NCBI RefSeq assembly: GCF_020510625.1
Contig: NZ_CP075191.1
Span: 3,573,501 to 3,637,500 of the forward strand
Direction: 5' to 3'
DNA from: Ferribacterium limneticum
GTDB lineage: Bacteria; Pseudomonadota; Gammaproteobacteria; Burkholderiales; Rhodocyclaceae
DNA: 64,000 nucleotides
Part shown: in pieces, positions 18,454-31,413 of the stretch
How the letters are laid out: each line of letters starts with the position of its first letter
How positions within the stretch are numbered: the stretch's first letter is position 1
The notes under the pieces: generated by a model
Told to the model about the DNA's origin: nothing
The model's database searches: none
Seen by the model: only the letters and a program-made list of their open reading frames with translations
Made by a program: the position numbers and the translations under genes

Positions 18454-19386
18454 GTGACCGCTCCGCTCTTCGAATCCACCATCACCAGCCTGCCGCTCCT
18501 CAACAAGGGCAAGGTCCGCGACATCTACGCCGTCGACGCCGACAAGCTGCTGATCGTCACCACCGACCGCCTGTCCGCCTTCGACGTCATCCTGCCGGAC
18601 CCGATTCCGCGCAAGGGCGAAGTCCTGCAGGCTGTGGCCAATTTCTGGTTCGACAAGCTCGGCCACATCGTGCCGAACCAACTGACCGGCATCGATCCGG
18701 AAACCGTCGTCGCCGAAAATGAGCGCGAGCAGGTTCGTGGCCGTGCCGTCGTCGTCAAGCGCCTGAAGCCGCTGCCTATCGAAGCCGTCGTCCGTGGCTA
18801 CGTCATCGGTTCCGGCTGGAAGGACTACCAGCAGACCGGCGCCATCTGCGGCATCGCCCTACCGGCCGGCCTGAAAATGGCCCAAAAGCTGCCCGCCCCG
18901 ATCTTCACGCCGGCCACCAAGGCCGCTGTCGGCGATCATGACGAAAACGTCTCCTTCGCTACCGCCCAGGCCCACTGCGCCGCCGACCTGGCCGAAGCGC
19001 TGACCGGCACCGGCAAGAACGGCGCCCAACTCGCCGACGAAGCCCGCATCGCCGCCATCCGCCTCTACGAAGAAGCCTGCGCCTACGCCAAAGGCCGGGG
19101 CATCATCATCGCCGACACCAAGTTCGAATTCGGTATCGACGCCGCCGGCACCCTGCACCTGATCGACGAAGCCCTGACCCCGGACTCCTCGCGTTTCTGG
19201 CCGGCCGACCAGTACGAAGAAGGCAAGAACCCGCCCTCCTACGACAAACAGTTCGTCCGCGACTACCTCGAAACCCTCGACTGGGGCAAAGTCGCCCCCG
19301 GCCCCAAACTGCCGGCCGACGTCATCGCCAAGACCAGCGCCAAGTACATCGAGGCTTACGAAAAGCTGACTGGCAAGACACTGTAA
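18454..19386 (+). CDS. purC: Phosphoribosylaminoimidazole-succinocarboxamide synthase
   Basis: Joins CAIR and aspartate with ATP in purine synthesis. The 310 residues match the longer yeast-like/betaproteobacterial SAICAR synthetase. Family stretches are [43 protein letters not shown] and [12 protein letters not shown] with [13 protein letters not shown]. The start is GTG 18454, which begins the homologous region; the open frame extends far upstream only because it runs through palindromic repeat B. A strong terminator follows. Confidence 0.95.
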   Translation: MTAPLFESTITSLPLLNKGKVRDIYAVDADKLLIVTTDRLSAFDVILPDPIPRKGEVLQAVANFWFDKLGHIVPNQLTGIDPETVVAENEREQVRGRAVVVKRLKPLPIEAVVRGYVIGSGWKDYQQTGAICGIALPAGLKMAQKLPAPIFTPATKAAVGDHDENVSFATAQAHCAADLAEALTGTGKNGAQLADEARIAAIRLYEEACAYAKGRGIIIADTKFEFGIDAAGTLHLIDEALTPDSSRFWPADQYEEGKNPPSYDKQFVRDYLETLDWGKVAPGPKLPADVIAKTSAKYIEAYEKLTGKTL

Positions 19387-19403
19387 ACGACCGTCGCTTC
19401 AAC

Positions 19404-19432
19404 AAAAACGCCCGCGCAATGCGGGCGTTTTT
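19404..19432 (+). terminator. Rho-independent terminator of purC
   Basis: AAAAACGCCCGC-GCAAT-GCGGGCGTTTTT followed by GTTTT. From there to 19622 no gene or further structure is evident; the stretch is notably AT-richer than its flanks. Confidence 0.9.
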
Positions 19433-19622
19433 GTTTTGCGGTTCGGAACTGGGAATAGGAAAACCACGAGGGCGATGGGGCTTTTGAGAGGCTGGGTTGT
19501 GCTTTTTACTGTCGGTCGGCCATGTAGAAAGCAAACTTTCAATTCGAGGAATACAGCCTCCAAATGAAATCTGCAGGCACAGTTTCTATGCGGAGCGATT
19601 GCCCAAGATGCTTTGGATAAGG

Positions 19623-20255
19623 CTATTGGCTGAGCCGATACAAAGCGGATACCGCTGGTTCGTAGTCTTGCTTTGCTGAAGCTTCATAGGCAAGTAATGC
19701 AGCTTCCAAGTCTTTCTCAGTGCCAATTCCCTGCTCCAAATACAGCCCCTGCATATACTGACCAACCTTATGCCCCTGCTTTGCAGCTAACTTGTAGAAG
19801 CCGAAGGCGATCTTGCTCCTGCTCTCGCGAGGCTTGTCTTTTGCCAATCCTTCTGGCGCTTGCAACATTTCAGCGATCATAATCATGGCATTTGGGTTGC
19901 CGAGCTTCACCGCCTTTTCGCACCAGCGGTAGGCAATGGCGTCATCTTGGTCTACACCGTATCCATAGTGGTACATGTTGCATATATTGCTCATCGCCAT
20001 ACCCGAACCTAGTTCTGAAGCTTCAACATACAGCGCTAGGGCTCTTTGGCGATCAATCGTGACTCGTTCCCCAAGAAAGAACTCATAGCCGAGGACCAAC
20101 TTGGCATTCGACTCGCCCCGCGATGCAAGTTCTTCAAGATTTGCAATTGGCAATTTCCTGAGCTCTTCGAGATTGGAAACACCATCATCGGCCAGAGCAC
20201 CCGCGATGAGTAGAACAAGAGCCGCAACAGCAACAGATAACCGTTTCCTATGCAT
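19623..20255 (-). CDS. Sel1-repeat exported protein
   Basis: A 210-residue protein with an N-terminal signal peptide (KRLSVAVAALVLLIAGALA) followed by Sel1-like/TPR helical repeats. Repeat landmarks include AKLVLGYEFFLGERVTID..RALALYVEASELG, AMSNICNMYHYGYGVDQDDAIAYRWCEKAVKLG and IAFGFYKLAAKQGHKVGQYMQGLYLEQGIGTEKD. Such proteins act as periplasmic or surface scaffolds for protein contacts; the partner here is unknown. Start ATG 20255 is taken because it opens the signal peptide. The gene and its surroundings (19.4-20.5 kb) have markedly lower GC than the neighbours, compatible with acquisition. Confidence 0.75.
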   Translation of the reverse strand: MHRKRLSVAVAALVLLIAGALADDGVSNLEELRKLPIANLEELASRGESNAKLVLGYEFFLGERVTIDRQRALALYVEASELGSGMAMSNICNMYHYGYGVDQDDAIAYRWCEKAVKLGNPNAMIMIAEMLQAPEGLAKDKPRESRSKIAFGFYKLAAKQGHKVGQYMQGLYLEQGIGTEKDLEAALLAYEASAKQDYEPAVSALYRLSQ

Positions 20256-20538
20256 AACAGTATTTACCCAGATACGTAATTGTTCACGACAATTGAATTC
20301 AGTGACATGGGAAATATTGTAAAGAACCCATACCATTCAGGCGGTTGAGACTTTCTAAGTCTGAATAATAACTTAGATATGTCATACGAATTTTGATATT
20401 CCCCCAGACGGAAAAAATGATTCTGAGCGACCGCTTTGGAGATCGATTCCCGACAGGCAGATCCCGGACCCACCCTTCAACTGAACCCCGCCCCTTCCCC
20501 CCGGTCAAATGTCCGTGATCCTGACCGACGAGGCTGCC

Positions 20539-21312
20539 ATGAACCCGCTTTCCGATTTCCATACGCAAGGGGTGCCCTTACCCCACATCCGGCGCATTGC
20601 CGCTGACCGCCCCTTGCACTGGCTGCGCGCCGGCTGGCAGGACCTCAAGGCCAATCCGCTGCCCTCGCTGGCTTATGGCCTGCTCTTTGCGCTGGGCGGC
20701 GACCTCATCATCCTCGCCTTGCTCCAGAGCCCGCATCTGGTCACCGTCTCGATCTCCGGATTTTTCCTCGTCGCGCCGCTGCTCGGGGCTGGTCTTTACG
20801 AGTTGAGCCGGCGCACTGAAACCGGCGAGAAAATCCTGTTCATCGACTCACTCAAATGTTTCGGGCGCAACGGCCAGTCGCTGGCCTTTTTCGGCCTGAT
20901 CCTGGCCCTCATCATGTTGATGTGGGAGCGTTTTTCCGCCGTTGCCTTCGCCCTGATCGACGCCACTTCGGCGCCGATGGCCAGTGCCTACCTCAACGAA
21001 ATCCTCTTCGACGGCCAGCACCTCGCCTTCACTGCCACCTGGTTCCTGCTCGGCGGCGTATTGGCGCTTTTCGTCTATGCGCTGAGCGTCGTTGCGGTAC
21101 CGCTCATGCTCGACCGCGACGCCGACGTAGCTACCGCCATGATGACCAGCCTGCGCGCCTTCGTGCGCAATGCCGCGCCGCTGCTGCTGTGGGCGGCCAT
21201 GCTCGTCGGCCTGACCATGTTCGGTTTCGCCACCCTGCTCTTCGGCCTGGTTCTGATCATGCCGATTCTCGGCCATGCCTCGTGGCATGCCTACCGCGAG
21301 CTTGTAGAATAG
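20539..21312 (+). CDS. DUF2189-family membrane protein
   Basis: A 257-residue inner-membrane protein with six hydrophobic segments and the DUF2189 opening (IRRIAADRPLHWLRAGWQDLKANPLPSLAYGLLFAL). The function is unknown; members are often near cytochrome or membrane-stress genes. ATG 20539 has GACGAGG six bases upstream and is preferred over ATG 20509. It is monocistronic and closed by a terminator at 21333. The upstream 20256-20538 gap is AT-rich at first and shows no other gene. Confidence 0.75.
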   Translation: MNPLSDFHTQGVPLPHIRRIAADRPLHWLRAGWQDLKANPLPSLAYGLLFALGGDLIILALLQSPHLVTVSISGFFLVAPLLGAGLYELSRRTETGEKILFIDSLKCFGRNGQSLAFFGLILALIMLMWERFSAVAFALIDATSAPMASAYLNEILFDGQHLAFTATWFLLGGVLALFVYALSVVAVPLMLDRDADVATAMMTSLRAFVRNAAPLLLWAAMLVGLTMFGFATLLFGLVLIMPILGHASWHAYRELVE

Positions 21313-21332
21313 GGGTTCTGCCCCCAGATCCA

Positions 21333-21357
21333 ACGGGCGGCCTGACCGCCCGTTTTT
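21333..21357 (+). terminator. Rho-independent terminator of the DUF2189 gene
   Basis: ACGGGCGG-CCTGA-CCGCCCGT followed by TTTT. Confidence 0.85.
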
Positions 21358-21375
21358 CTTGCCTGGAATATAAAA

Positions 21376-23430
21376 ATGACGACCGCCAATCCCCTGCTCG
21401 ACTTCTCCGACCTGCCGCGTTTCGATACCGTTCAGCCCGAACACGTCAAACCGGCCATCGAATCGCTCTTGACCGCTGGCCGCGAGCTGATCGAGCGCCT
21501 GACCGCCGACACCACCCCGGCCACCTGGAAGGACTTCGCCGGCGCGCTGTCCGATGGCCTCGAGCCTTTCGGCCGCGCCTGGGGCATCGTCGGCCACCTG
21601 CATTCGGTCAATGACATCCCAGCCTGGCGCGAGGCCTACAACGAAATGCTGCCCGAAGTCTCGCGTTTCTACGCCGAACTCGGGCAGAACCTCAAGCTGT
21701 TCGAGAAGTACAAGGCGCTGCGCGACAGCGCCGAATACGCCACGCTGAGCGTCGAACAGAAAAAGGTCGTCAACAACGAAGTACGTGATTTCCGCCTGTC
21801 CGGCGCCGAATTGCCGGATGACCAGAAGCCGCGCTTCCAGGCCATCATGGAAGAACTGTCGCAGCTTTCGGCCAAGTTCGCCGAAAACCTGCTTGACGCG
21901 ACCAACGCCTTTTCCGAAATCGTCACCGATGAAACCCTGCTCGCCGGCCTGCCCGACGACGCCAAGGAAGCCGCCAAAACTGCCGCCGATAAAGCTGGCG
22001 TCGAAGGCTGGCGTTTCAGCCTGCAAGCCCCGTCCTACGGCCCGGTCATGCAGTACGCCGACAACCGCGAGCTGCGCGCCCGCATGTACCGCGCCTACGC
22101 GACGCGCGCCGCCGAATTCCATGACGGCTCGAGCAAGCCGGAATGGGACAACACGCCGATCATCCAGCGCATGTTGGAACTGCGCGTCGAAGACGCCAAA
22201 ATGCTCGGTTTCAACAATTTTGCCGAAGTCTCGCTCGCCCCGAAAATGGCCGACACGCCGGCCCAGGTGCTGGCTTTCCTGCGCGAACTGGCGGCCAAGG
22301 CCAAGCCGTTTGCCGAGAAGGACATCGCCGAACTGCGCGCTTTCGCCAAGGATGAACTCTGCCTGACCGACTTCCAGCCCTGGGATGCCGCCTACGTTTC
22401 CGAAAAGCTGTTGCAGGCCCGCTACGCTTTCTCCGAGCAGGAAGTGAAGCAGTATTTCACCGAGCCCAAGGTGCTCGGCGGCCTGTTCAAGGTCATCGAG
22501 AGCCTGTTCAACGTCAAGGTCAAGCCGGACAGCGCGCCGGTCTGGCACGAGGACGTCCGTTTCTACCGACTGGAATCACCGACCGGCGATCTGGTCGGCC
22601 AGTTCTACCTCGACCTTTACACCCGCGAAACCAAGCGCGGCGGGGCGTGGATGGACGAAGCACGGTCGCGCCGCCGGGTGCTCAACGGCATCCAGAAGCC
22701 GATTGCCTACCTGAACTGCAATTTCTCGCGCCCGAACGGCGGCAAGCCGGCGACCTTCACGCACGACGACGTCACCACGCTGTTCCACGAAACCGGCCAC
22801 GGCCTGCACCACCTACTGACGCGCGGCGAAGAACTCGGCGTTTCGGGCATCCATGGCGTTGAATGGGATGCCGTCGAACTGCCGTCGCAGTTCATGGAAA
22901 ACTATTGCTGGGAATGGGAAGTCGTCGAAGGCATGACCGCACACGTGGACACCGGCGCCACGCTACCGCGCGAACTGTTCGACAAGATGCTGGCCGCCAA
23001 GAACTTCCAGAGCGGCATGATGGCCGTTCGCCAGATCGAGTTCTCGCTGTTCGACATGCTGATCCATTCCGATTTTGACCCGAAATCCGGGTTGACCGTG
23101 ATGGACGTGCTCAAGGACGTGCGCAAGGAAGTTGCCGTGCTACTGCCGCCGGAATGGCACCGTTTCCCGAACAGTTTCTCGCACATTTTCGGCGGCGGCT
23201 ACGGTGCCGGCTATTTCAGCTACAAGTGGGCGGAAGTGCTGTCGGCCGATGCCTACGCCGCCTTCGAGGAAGCCGGAAATCCGTTCGACGCCACCGTCGG
23301 CAAACGCTTCCTCGACGAGATCCTGTCGGTCGGCGGCTCGCGCCCGGCCATCGAGTCGTTCAAGGCCTTCCGCGGCCGTGAACCGAGCGTCGATGCACTG
23401 CTTCGTCATAGCGGTATGATTGCGGCCTAA
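21376..23430 (+). CDS. prlC: Oligopeptidase A (M3 metallopeptidase)
   Basis: A cytosolic zinc peptidase of family M3 that degrades short peptides, including signal-peptide fragments. It has 684 residues, as in Escherichia coli OpdA. The zinc motif HETGH is at residues 471-475 and the third ligand lies in the following ELPSQFMENYCWE segment. SHIFGGGYGAGYFSYKWAEVLSADAYAAFEE near the end is the family's C-terminal signature. It is followed after 24 bases by a glutaredoxin-like gene, probably in the same operon. Confidence 0.95.
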   Translation: MTTANPLLDFSDLPRFDTVQPEHVKPAIESLLTAGRELIERLTADTTPATWKDFAGALSDGLEPFGRAWGIVGHLHSVNDIPAWREAYNEMLPEVSRFYAELGQNLKLFEKYKALRDSAEYATLSVEQKKVVNNEVRDFRLSGAELPDDQKPRFQAIMEELSQLSAKFAENLLDATNAFSEIVTDETLLAGLPDDAKEAAKTAADKAGVEGWRFSLQAPSYGPVMQYADNRELRARMYRAYATRAAEFHDGSSKPEWDNTPIIQRMLELRVEDAKMLGFNNFAEVSLAPKMADTPAQVLAFLRELAAKAKPFAEKDIAELRAFAKDELCLTDFQPWDAAYVSEKLLQARYAFSEQEVKQYFTEPKVLGGLFKVIESLFNVKVKPDSAPVWHEDVRFYRLESPTGDLVGQFYLDLYTRETKRGGAWMDEARSRRRVLNGIQKPIAYLNCNFSRPNGGKPATFTHDDVTTLFHETGHGLHHLLTRGEELGVSGIHGVEWDAVELPSQFMENYCWEWEVVEGMTAHVDTGATLPRELFDKMLAAKNFQSGMMAVRQIEFSLFDMLIHSDFDPKSGLTVMDVLKDVRKEVAVLLPPEWHRFPNSFSHIFGGGYGAGYFSYKWAEVLSADAYAAFEEAGNPFDATVGKRFLDEILSVGGSRPAIESFKAFRGREPSVDALLRHSGMIAA

Positions 23431-23454
23431 GCAGCTCAAACGAGGGAGAGAACA

Positions 23455-23943
23455 ATGCGTTACCTGCTCATGCTTTGCCTGGCTGCGGCCAGCGCCTGCG
23501 CCCAGGCCGATACCTACCGCTGGGTCGATTCAGCCGGCCGTACGGTCGTTTCCGATACGCCTCCGCCGGGCAAATCCAAGGGCGTCGTCACGGCTGGCGG
23601 CAAAGCCGAAGCCGGCGACAACACGCCGTTTGCCACCAAAAAGGCTGCCGAAGCATTCCCGGTGACCCTGTACACCTCGGCCGATTGCGTTGCCGAATGC
23701 AAGCAGGCCCGTGACCTGCTGAACAGCCGCGGCGTCCCGTTTGCCGAGAAAATGGTGCAAACGCAGGAGCAAATTGACGAATTGAAACAACTGGTCGGCG
23801 ATATCTTCGTACCGGCCCTGAAGGTTGGCAACCAGCGTTTCCGCGGTTTTGAGGCCGGTGCCTACAACAATCTGCTCGACTTGGCCGGCTATCCGAAGAC
23901 CGCCGCCTACGGCAGCAAGCCTTCCGGTGGTTTGAGCCAGTGA
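23455..23943 (+). CDS. Exported DUF4124-glutaredoxin-like protein
   Basis: A 162-residue protein: signal peptide (residues 1-18), a short DUF4124 segment (DTYRWVDSAGRTVVSDTPPPG), then a glutaredoxin-like thioredoxin fold beginning PVTLYTSADC. The redox site is CVAEC, a CxxxC spacing rather than the usual CxxC or CPYC, with VPAL in place of the cis-Pro TVP motif. This implies a periplasmic disulfide or scaffolding role of uncertain activity. Its last bases overlap the exonuclease III start (GTGA). Confidence 0.75.
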   Translation: MRYLLMLCLAAASACAQADTYRWVDSAGRTVVSDTPPPGKSKGVVTAGGKAEAGDNTPFATKKAAEAFPVTLYTSADCVAECKQARDLLNSRGVPFAEKMVQTQEQIDELKQLVGDIFVPALKVGNQRFRGFEAGAYNNLLDLAGYPKTAAYGSKPSGGLSQ

Positions 23944-24704
23944 AGATCGCCAGCTGGAACGTCAACTCTTTAAAGGTTCGCCTGCCGCATCTACTCGACT
24001 GGCTAGCCTCAGCAAAACCCGATGCGCTGTGTCTGCAGGAACTGAAGCTCGAAGACCACAATTTCCCTAAAGCCGAAATCGAGGCGGCCGGTTATCAGGT
24101 CGCCTTTTCCGGGCAAAAGACCTACAACGGCGTCGCCCTGCTCGCCCGTGAGCCGATCACCGATGTCATTTGCGGCAACCCGCATTTTCCGGACGAACAG
24201 AAGCGTCTGATCAGCGGCACGGTCGGCGACACCCGCGTCATCTGCGCCTACATGCCGAACGGCCAGGAAGTGGGCTGCGAAAAATACGACTACAAGCTGC
24301 GCTGGCTTGACGGTCTGGCCGTCTGGGTTGGCGAAGAGATGGCCAAATACCCCAAACTGGCGTTGTGCGGCGACTACAACATCGCGCCGGATGACCGCGA
24401 TGTACACGACCCGAAACGCTGGGCCGACTGCATTCTCGTCTCGCCGCCCGAACGTGCCGCCTTCCAGCGTTTCATCGGCCTCGGCCTGAGCGACAGTTTC
24501 CGACTGTTTGAGCAGCCGGAAAAGACCTTTTCCTGGTGGGATTACCGGATGCTCGGTTTCCAGAAAAACCTCGGTCTTCGCATCGACCACGTCCTGCTCT
24601 CCGCCCCCTTAGCCGAGAAATGCAGCGCTGCCGGGATCGATCGGGCACCGCGCAAGCTGGAACGTCCATCCGATCACGCGCCGGTCTGGGCTGAGATTTC
24701 CTGA
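23940..24704 (+). CDS. xth: Exodeoxyribonuclease III (AP endonuclease)
   Basis: A 254-residue member of the exonuclease III/endonuclease-phosphatase superfamily that incises abasic sites and trims 3' ends in base-excision repair. Motifs include KIASWNVNSLKVRLP, LCLQELKLED (catalytic Glu), GDYNIAPDDRDVHD and the closing RIDHVLLS and RPSDHAPVWAEI with the catalytic Asp-His. It starts at GTG 23940, overlapping the upstream stop by four bases, which indicates translational coupling. Confidence 0.93.
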   Translation: MKIASWNVNSLKVRLPHLLDWLASAKPDALCLQELKLEDHNFPKAEIEAAGYQVAFSGQKTYNGVALLAREPITDVICGNPHFPDEQKRLISGTVGDTRVICAYMPNGQEVGCEKYDYKLRWLDGLAVWVGEEMAKYPKLALCGDYNIAPDDRDVHDPKRWADCILVSPPERAAFQRFIGLGLSDSFRLFEQPEKTFSWWDYRMLGFQKNLGLRIDHVLLSAPLAEKCSAAGIDRAPRKLERPSDHAPVWAEIS

Positions 24705-24710
24705 CGCCTG

Positions 24711-25379
24711 ATGTCGACGACCATCTCCCCCGATCGACTGACGACGCTCTACCCGGCGCTGGCCGGCTTGCCGGCCGAGCGGCTCGCCGCGCTCCTTCCG
24801 TCGCAAGCCATCATGCATCTGCCGGCCGGTACTCAGGTTTTTGCCGAACACCAGCCCTGCCAGGGCTTTCCGCTGCTGCTCGAAGGCAGCATCAAGGTCA
24901 TCAAGCTGGCTGCTAACGGTCGCGAACTGATGCTCTATCGCGTCGCGCCGGGCGGCTCATGCATCATTTCATCGAGCTGCCTGCTCGGCCACACCGACTA
25001 CAACGCCCGCGGCATCGCTGAAACACCGCTCACGCTGCTTGCACTGCCAGTCAGTGCCTTCACTGCTCTGATGATCGAACATCCGCCCTTCCGCGATTTT
25101 GTCTTTCACCTGTTTGCCGATCGAATCGGCGAGCTGATGCAACTGGTCGAGGAAGTTGCCTTCGCCCGCCTCGACCAACGTCTGGCCAAGCTGATCCTGG
25201 CTCGCAATGAGACAGCGCTCAACGTCACTCACCAGCAACTGGCCGACGAACTGGGCAGCGTCCGTGAAATCGTCAGCCGCCTGCTCAAGGGCTTTGCCGC
25301 ACAAGGCCTGGTCACATTGGGCCGCGAGCAGTTGACGGTCACCAACCGGGATGGTTTGCAAAAACTTGCCGCTGTGTGA
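24711..25379 (+). CDS. Crp/Fnr-family transcription regulator
   Basis: A 222-residue regulator with an N-terminal cyclic-nucleotide-binding-like beta roll (about residues 20-130) and a C-terminal winged helix (about 150-215). Recognition-helix region: THQQLADELGSVREIVSRLLKGF. Only two Cys residues occur together in the sensor part (SCIISSSC) and the four-Cys cluster of Fnr is absent, so direct Fe-S oxygen sensing of the Fnr type is unlikely. It precedes a DUF2892 gene, a pairing often seen with redox- or nitrosative-stress regulators; that link is inference. Confidence 0.85.
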   Translation: MSTTISPDRLTTLYPALAGLPAERLAALLPSQAIMHLPAGTQVFAEHQPCQGFPLLLEGSIKVIKLAANGRELMLYRVAPGGSCIISSSCLLGHTDYNARGIAETPLTLLALPVSAFTALMIEHPPFRDFVFHLFADRIGELMQLVEEVAFARLDQRLAKLILARNETALNVTHQQLADELGSVREIVSRLLKGFAAQGLVTLGREQLTVTNRDGLQKLAAV

Positions 25380-25451
25380 CCGAGGTTACATACGCTATCC
25401 GGCCAAGCCGTTACATTGGCGCTGTACACATAACCTGACGGAGAACACACC

Positions 25452-25643
25452 ATGGCTGCAAATGTTGGCGGTATCGACAAAATCCTTCGCATCGTTGCTG
25501 GCGCCGGCCTGATCGGCGCAACCGCAGCCGGCATGCTGCCGGTCTGGGGCTACATCGGCATCGTGCCCCTTGCAACTGGACTGATGGGCTGGTGCCCGGC
25601 CTACACGCTGCTCGGCATGAACACCTGCCCGATGAAGAAGTAA
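25452..25643 (+). CDS. DUF2892 small membrane protein
   Basis: A 63-residue inner-membrane protein with two hydrophobic helices (KILRIVAGAGLIGATAAGML; YIGIVPLATGLMGWCPAYTLLG) and the family's Cys residues in GWCPAYTLLGMNTCPMKK. DUF2892 is also found fused to rhodanese domains (YgaP). It lies 72 bases downstream of the Crp/Fnr gene; a dyad GTTACAT/... in the spacer may be an operator. A UUCG terminator follows. Confidence 0.85.
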   Translation: MAANVGGIDKILRIVAGAGLIGATAAGMLPVWGYIGIVPLATGLMGWCPAYTLLGMNTCPMKK

Positions 25644-25661
25644 TTCAGCATCTGGCCCGTA

Positions 25662-25688
25662 AAAAAACCCGCTTCGGCGGGTTTTTTC
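25662..25688. terminator. Bidirectional Rho-independent terminator
   Basis: AAAAAACCCGC-TTCG-GCGGGTTTTTT, with a UUCG tetraloop and A/T tracts on both sides. It serves DUF2892 on the plus strand and the lptD-surA-pdxA-rsmA operon on the minus strand. Confidence 0.92.
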
Positions 25689-25709
25689 TTTGGTGAACAC
25701 CCGCCTCGA

Positions 25710-26477
25710 TCAGCTCAGGTAATTGGCGATCCGCACGTAATCCTCAACCGGAACATCCTCTGCCCGCAAGGTCGGATCGATGCCCAGCTCGGCAAAGGCA
25801 GCTTCGCTGAGCAGGCTCTTCATGGTGTTGCGCAGCATCTTTCGGCGCTGCGAGAAGGCGGTCAGCACGACCTGCGACAGCTTCTCCTGGCTCTTGGCAT
25901 TCAGTTCCGAGACCGGCTTGGGAATCAGCCGGACCACTGCCGAATCGACCTTCGGCGCCGGATTGAAGCTTTCCGGTGGCACATCGATCAGCCACTCGAG
26001 ATAAAAGCGGTACTGCAGCATCACCGACATGCGGCCGAAATCGGCGTCGCCTGGCTCGGCGACCATCCGCTCGACGACTTCCTTCTGCAGCATGAAATGC
26101 ATGTCGCGAACGATGTCGACGTATTCGGCCAGATGGAAAAGCAGGGGTGTCGAGATGTTGTAGGGCAGATTGCCGACCAGCCGCAGATCCTTGCCGATAC
26201 TGGCGAAGTCGAAAGCGAGCGCATCGCCTTCGTGGATGGTCATGCGGTCCGGGGCGTGCTGCTTTTTCAGGCGGGCGATCAGGTCGCGGTCGATTTCGAC
26301 GACATGCAGATGATCGACGCGGGCCATCAGCGGCTCGGTGATCGCGCCCAGACCGGGGCCGATTTCGACGACCGTCTCGTCACGCTTGGGATCGATGGCC
26401 GAGATGATGGCGGCGATGATGCCGTGATCGACCAGAAAATTCTGGCCGAAGCGTTTGCGGGCGACGTGGCCTTTCAT
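25710..26477 (-). CDS. rsmA: 16S rRNA (adenine1518/1519-N6)-dimethyltransferase
   Basis: Dimethylates two adjacent adenosines near the 3' end of 16S rRNA (KsgA). The 255 residues show [10 protein letters not shown], the SAM motif [11 protein letters not shown] and the catalytic NLPYNIST motif. It is the last gene of lptD-surA-pdxA-rsmA and its start overlaps the pdxA stop by four bases. Confidence 0.95.
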   Translation of the reverse strand: MKGHVARKRFGQNFLVDHGIIAAIISAIDPKRDETVVEIGPGLGAITEPLMARVDHLHVVEIDRDLIARLKKQHAPDRMTIHEGDALAFDFASIGKDLRLVGNLPYNISTPLLFHLAEYVDIVRDMHFMLQKEVVERMVAEPGDADFGRMSVMLQYRFYLEWLIDVPPESFNPAPKVDSAVVRLIPKPVSELNAKSQEKLSQVVLTAFSQRRKMLRNTMKSLLSEAAFAELGIDPTLRAEDVPVEDYVRIANYLS

Positions 26478-27462
26478 TGGATACTCCTTTTGGCCATGCG
26501 AGCCGCTTCGGCAATCGATTCGAACAGGCTGCCCGGGTCGGCGCGGCCGGTGCCGGCCAGTTCCAGGGCAGTGCCGTGATCGACCGACGTCCGAATGATC
26601 GGCAGGCCGAGCGTGACGTTGATGCCTTTGCCGAAAGTGGCGTACTTCAATGCGGTCAGGCCCTGATCGTGGTACATGGCGAGCACAGCATCGCCCTGGG
26701 CAAGGATGGGTGGCGTAAACATCGTGTCGGCCGGATAGGGGCCGGACAGCGCCATGCCTTCGCCGCGCAGCTTGTCGAGCACGGGCGTAATGACTTCAAT
26801 TTCTTCCATGCCAAGATAGCCGCCTTCACCGGCATGCGGATTGAGGCCGGCAACAAGGATGCGCGGCGCGGCCAGACCATACTTGGCTCGCAGGTCGGCG
26901 TTCAGGATGCGCAGGGTCTTTTCAAGTACCTCCTGCGTAATGGCGGCCGGCACGTCTTTCAGTGGCAGGTGCGTGGTCGCCAGCGCGACGCGCAACGGGC
27001 CGCGTTCGGTCTCGCCGGCCAGCATCATGACGACGAGCGGCGTGCCGGTTTTCTCGGCGAGATATTCGGTATGGCCGGTGAAATGCACGCCGGCTGCGTT
27101 GATGACGCCCTTGTGAACCGGCGCCGTCGCCATCGCGGCAAACTCGCCGGACTGGCAGCCGGCCAGAGCGCGGTCGAGCAGGGAAAGCACATAGGGCCCG
27201 TTGGCCGCATCCAGCCGCCCAGCCTGTGATGGAACGGCGAGCGGGATGTGCAGGACATCGAGTCGCCCCACCGCCTGAACTTGGCCCGCAATGTAATCAC
27301 GAAAACCCACATCCACCCCGAGTTGAGCCGCACGGGCTGCGAGCAGGTCGCGATCGCCAAGGATGACCGGATGCGCCTCGCCGTCGTACTCGGCCAGTCG
27401 CAAACACAACTCCGGTCCGATGCCGGCCGGTTCGCCGCTGGTGACGGCTATGAGCGGATGCA

Positions 27463-27463
<1 letters not shown>
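26474..27463 (-). CDS. pdxA: 4-hydroxythreonine-4-phosphate dehydrogenase
   Basis: An NAD-dependent, metal-using enzyme of pyridoxal 5'-phosphate synthesis. The 329 residues include the opening [14 protein letters not shown], the His motif [10 protein letters not shown] and [12 protein letters not shown] with a metal-binding His. The ATG at 27461-27463 shares its A with the surA stop (TGATG); the open frame extends further upstream but only inside surA. Third gene of the lptD operon. Confidence 0.95.
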
Positions 27464-31370
<3,907 letters not shown>

Positions 31371-31413
31371 TTAAAATCGCGCCATTTTACAACGAACCGA
31401 ACCCTGCCCGCCT

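Noticed and set aside
20848..22548. 566-codon minus-strand frame opposite DUF2189 and prlC
   Set aside because: It fully overlaps the clear oligopeptidase A gene; it is a GC-rich mirror frame without a domain or plausible start.
23940..24704. Possible frameshift between the DUF4124 gene and exonuclease III
   Set aside because: The genes overlap by a normal GTGA four-base junction and both proteins are complete.
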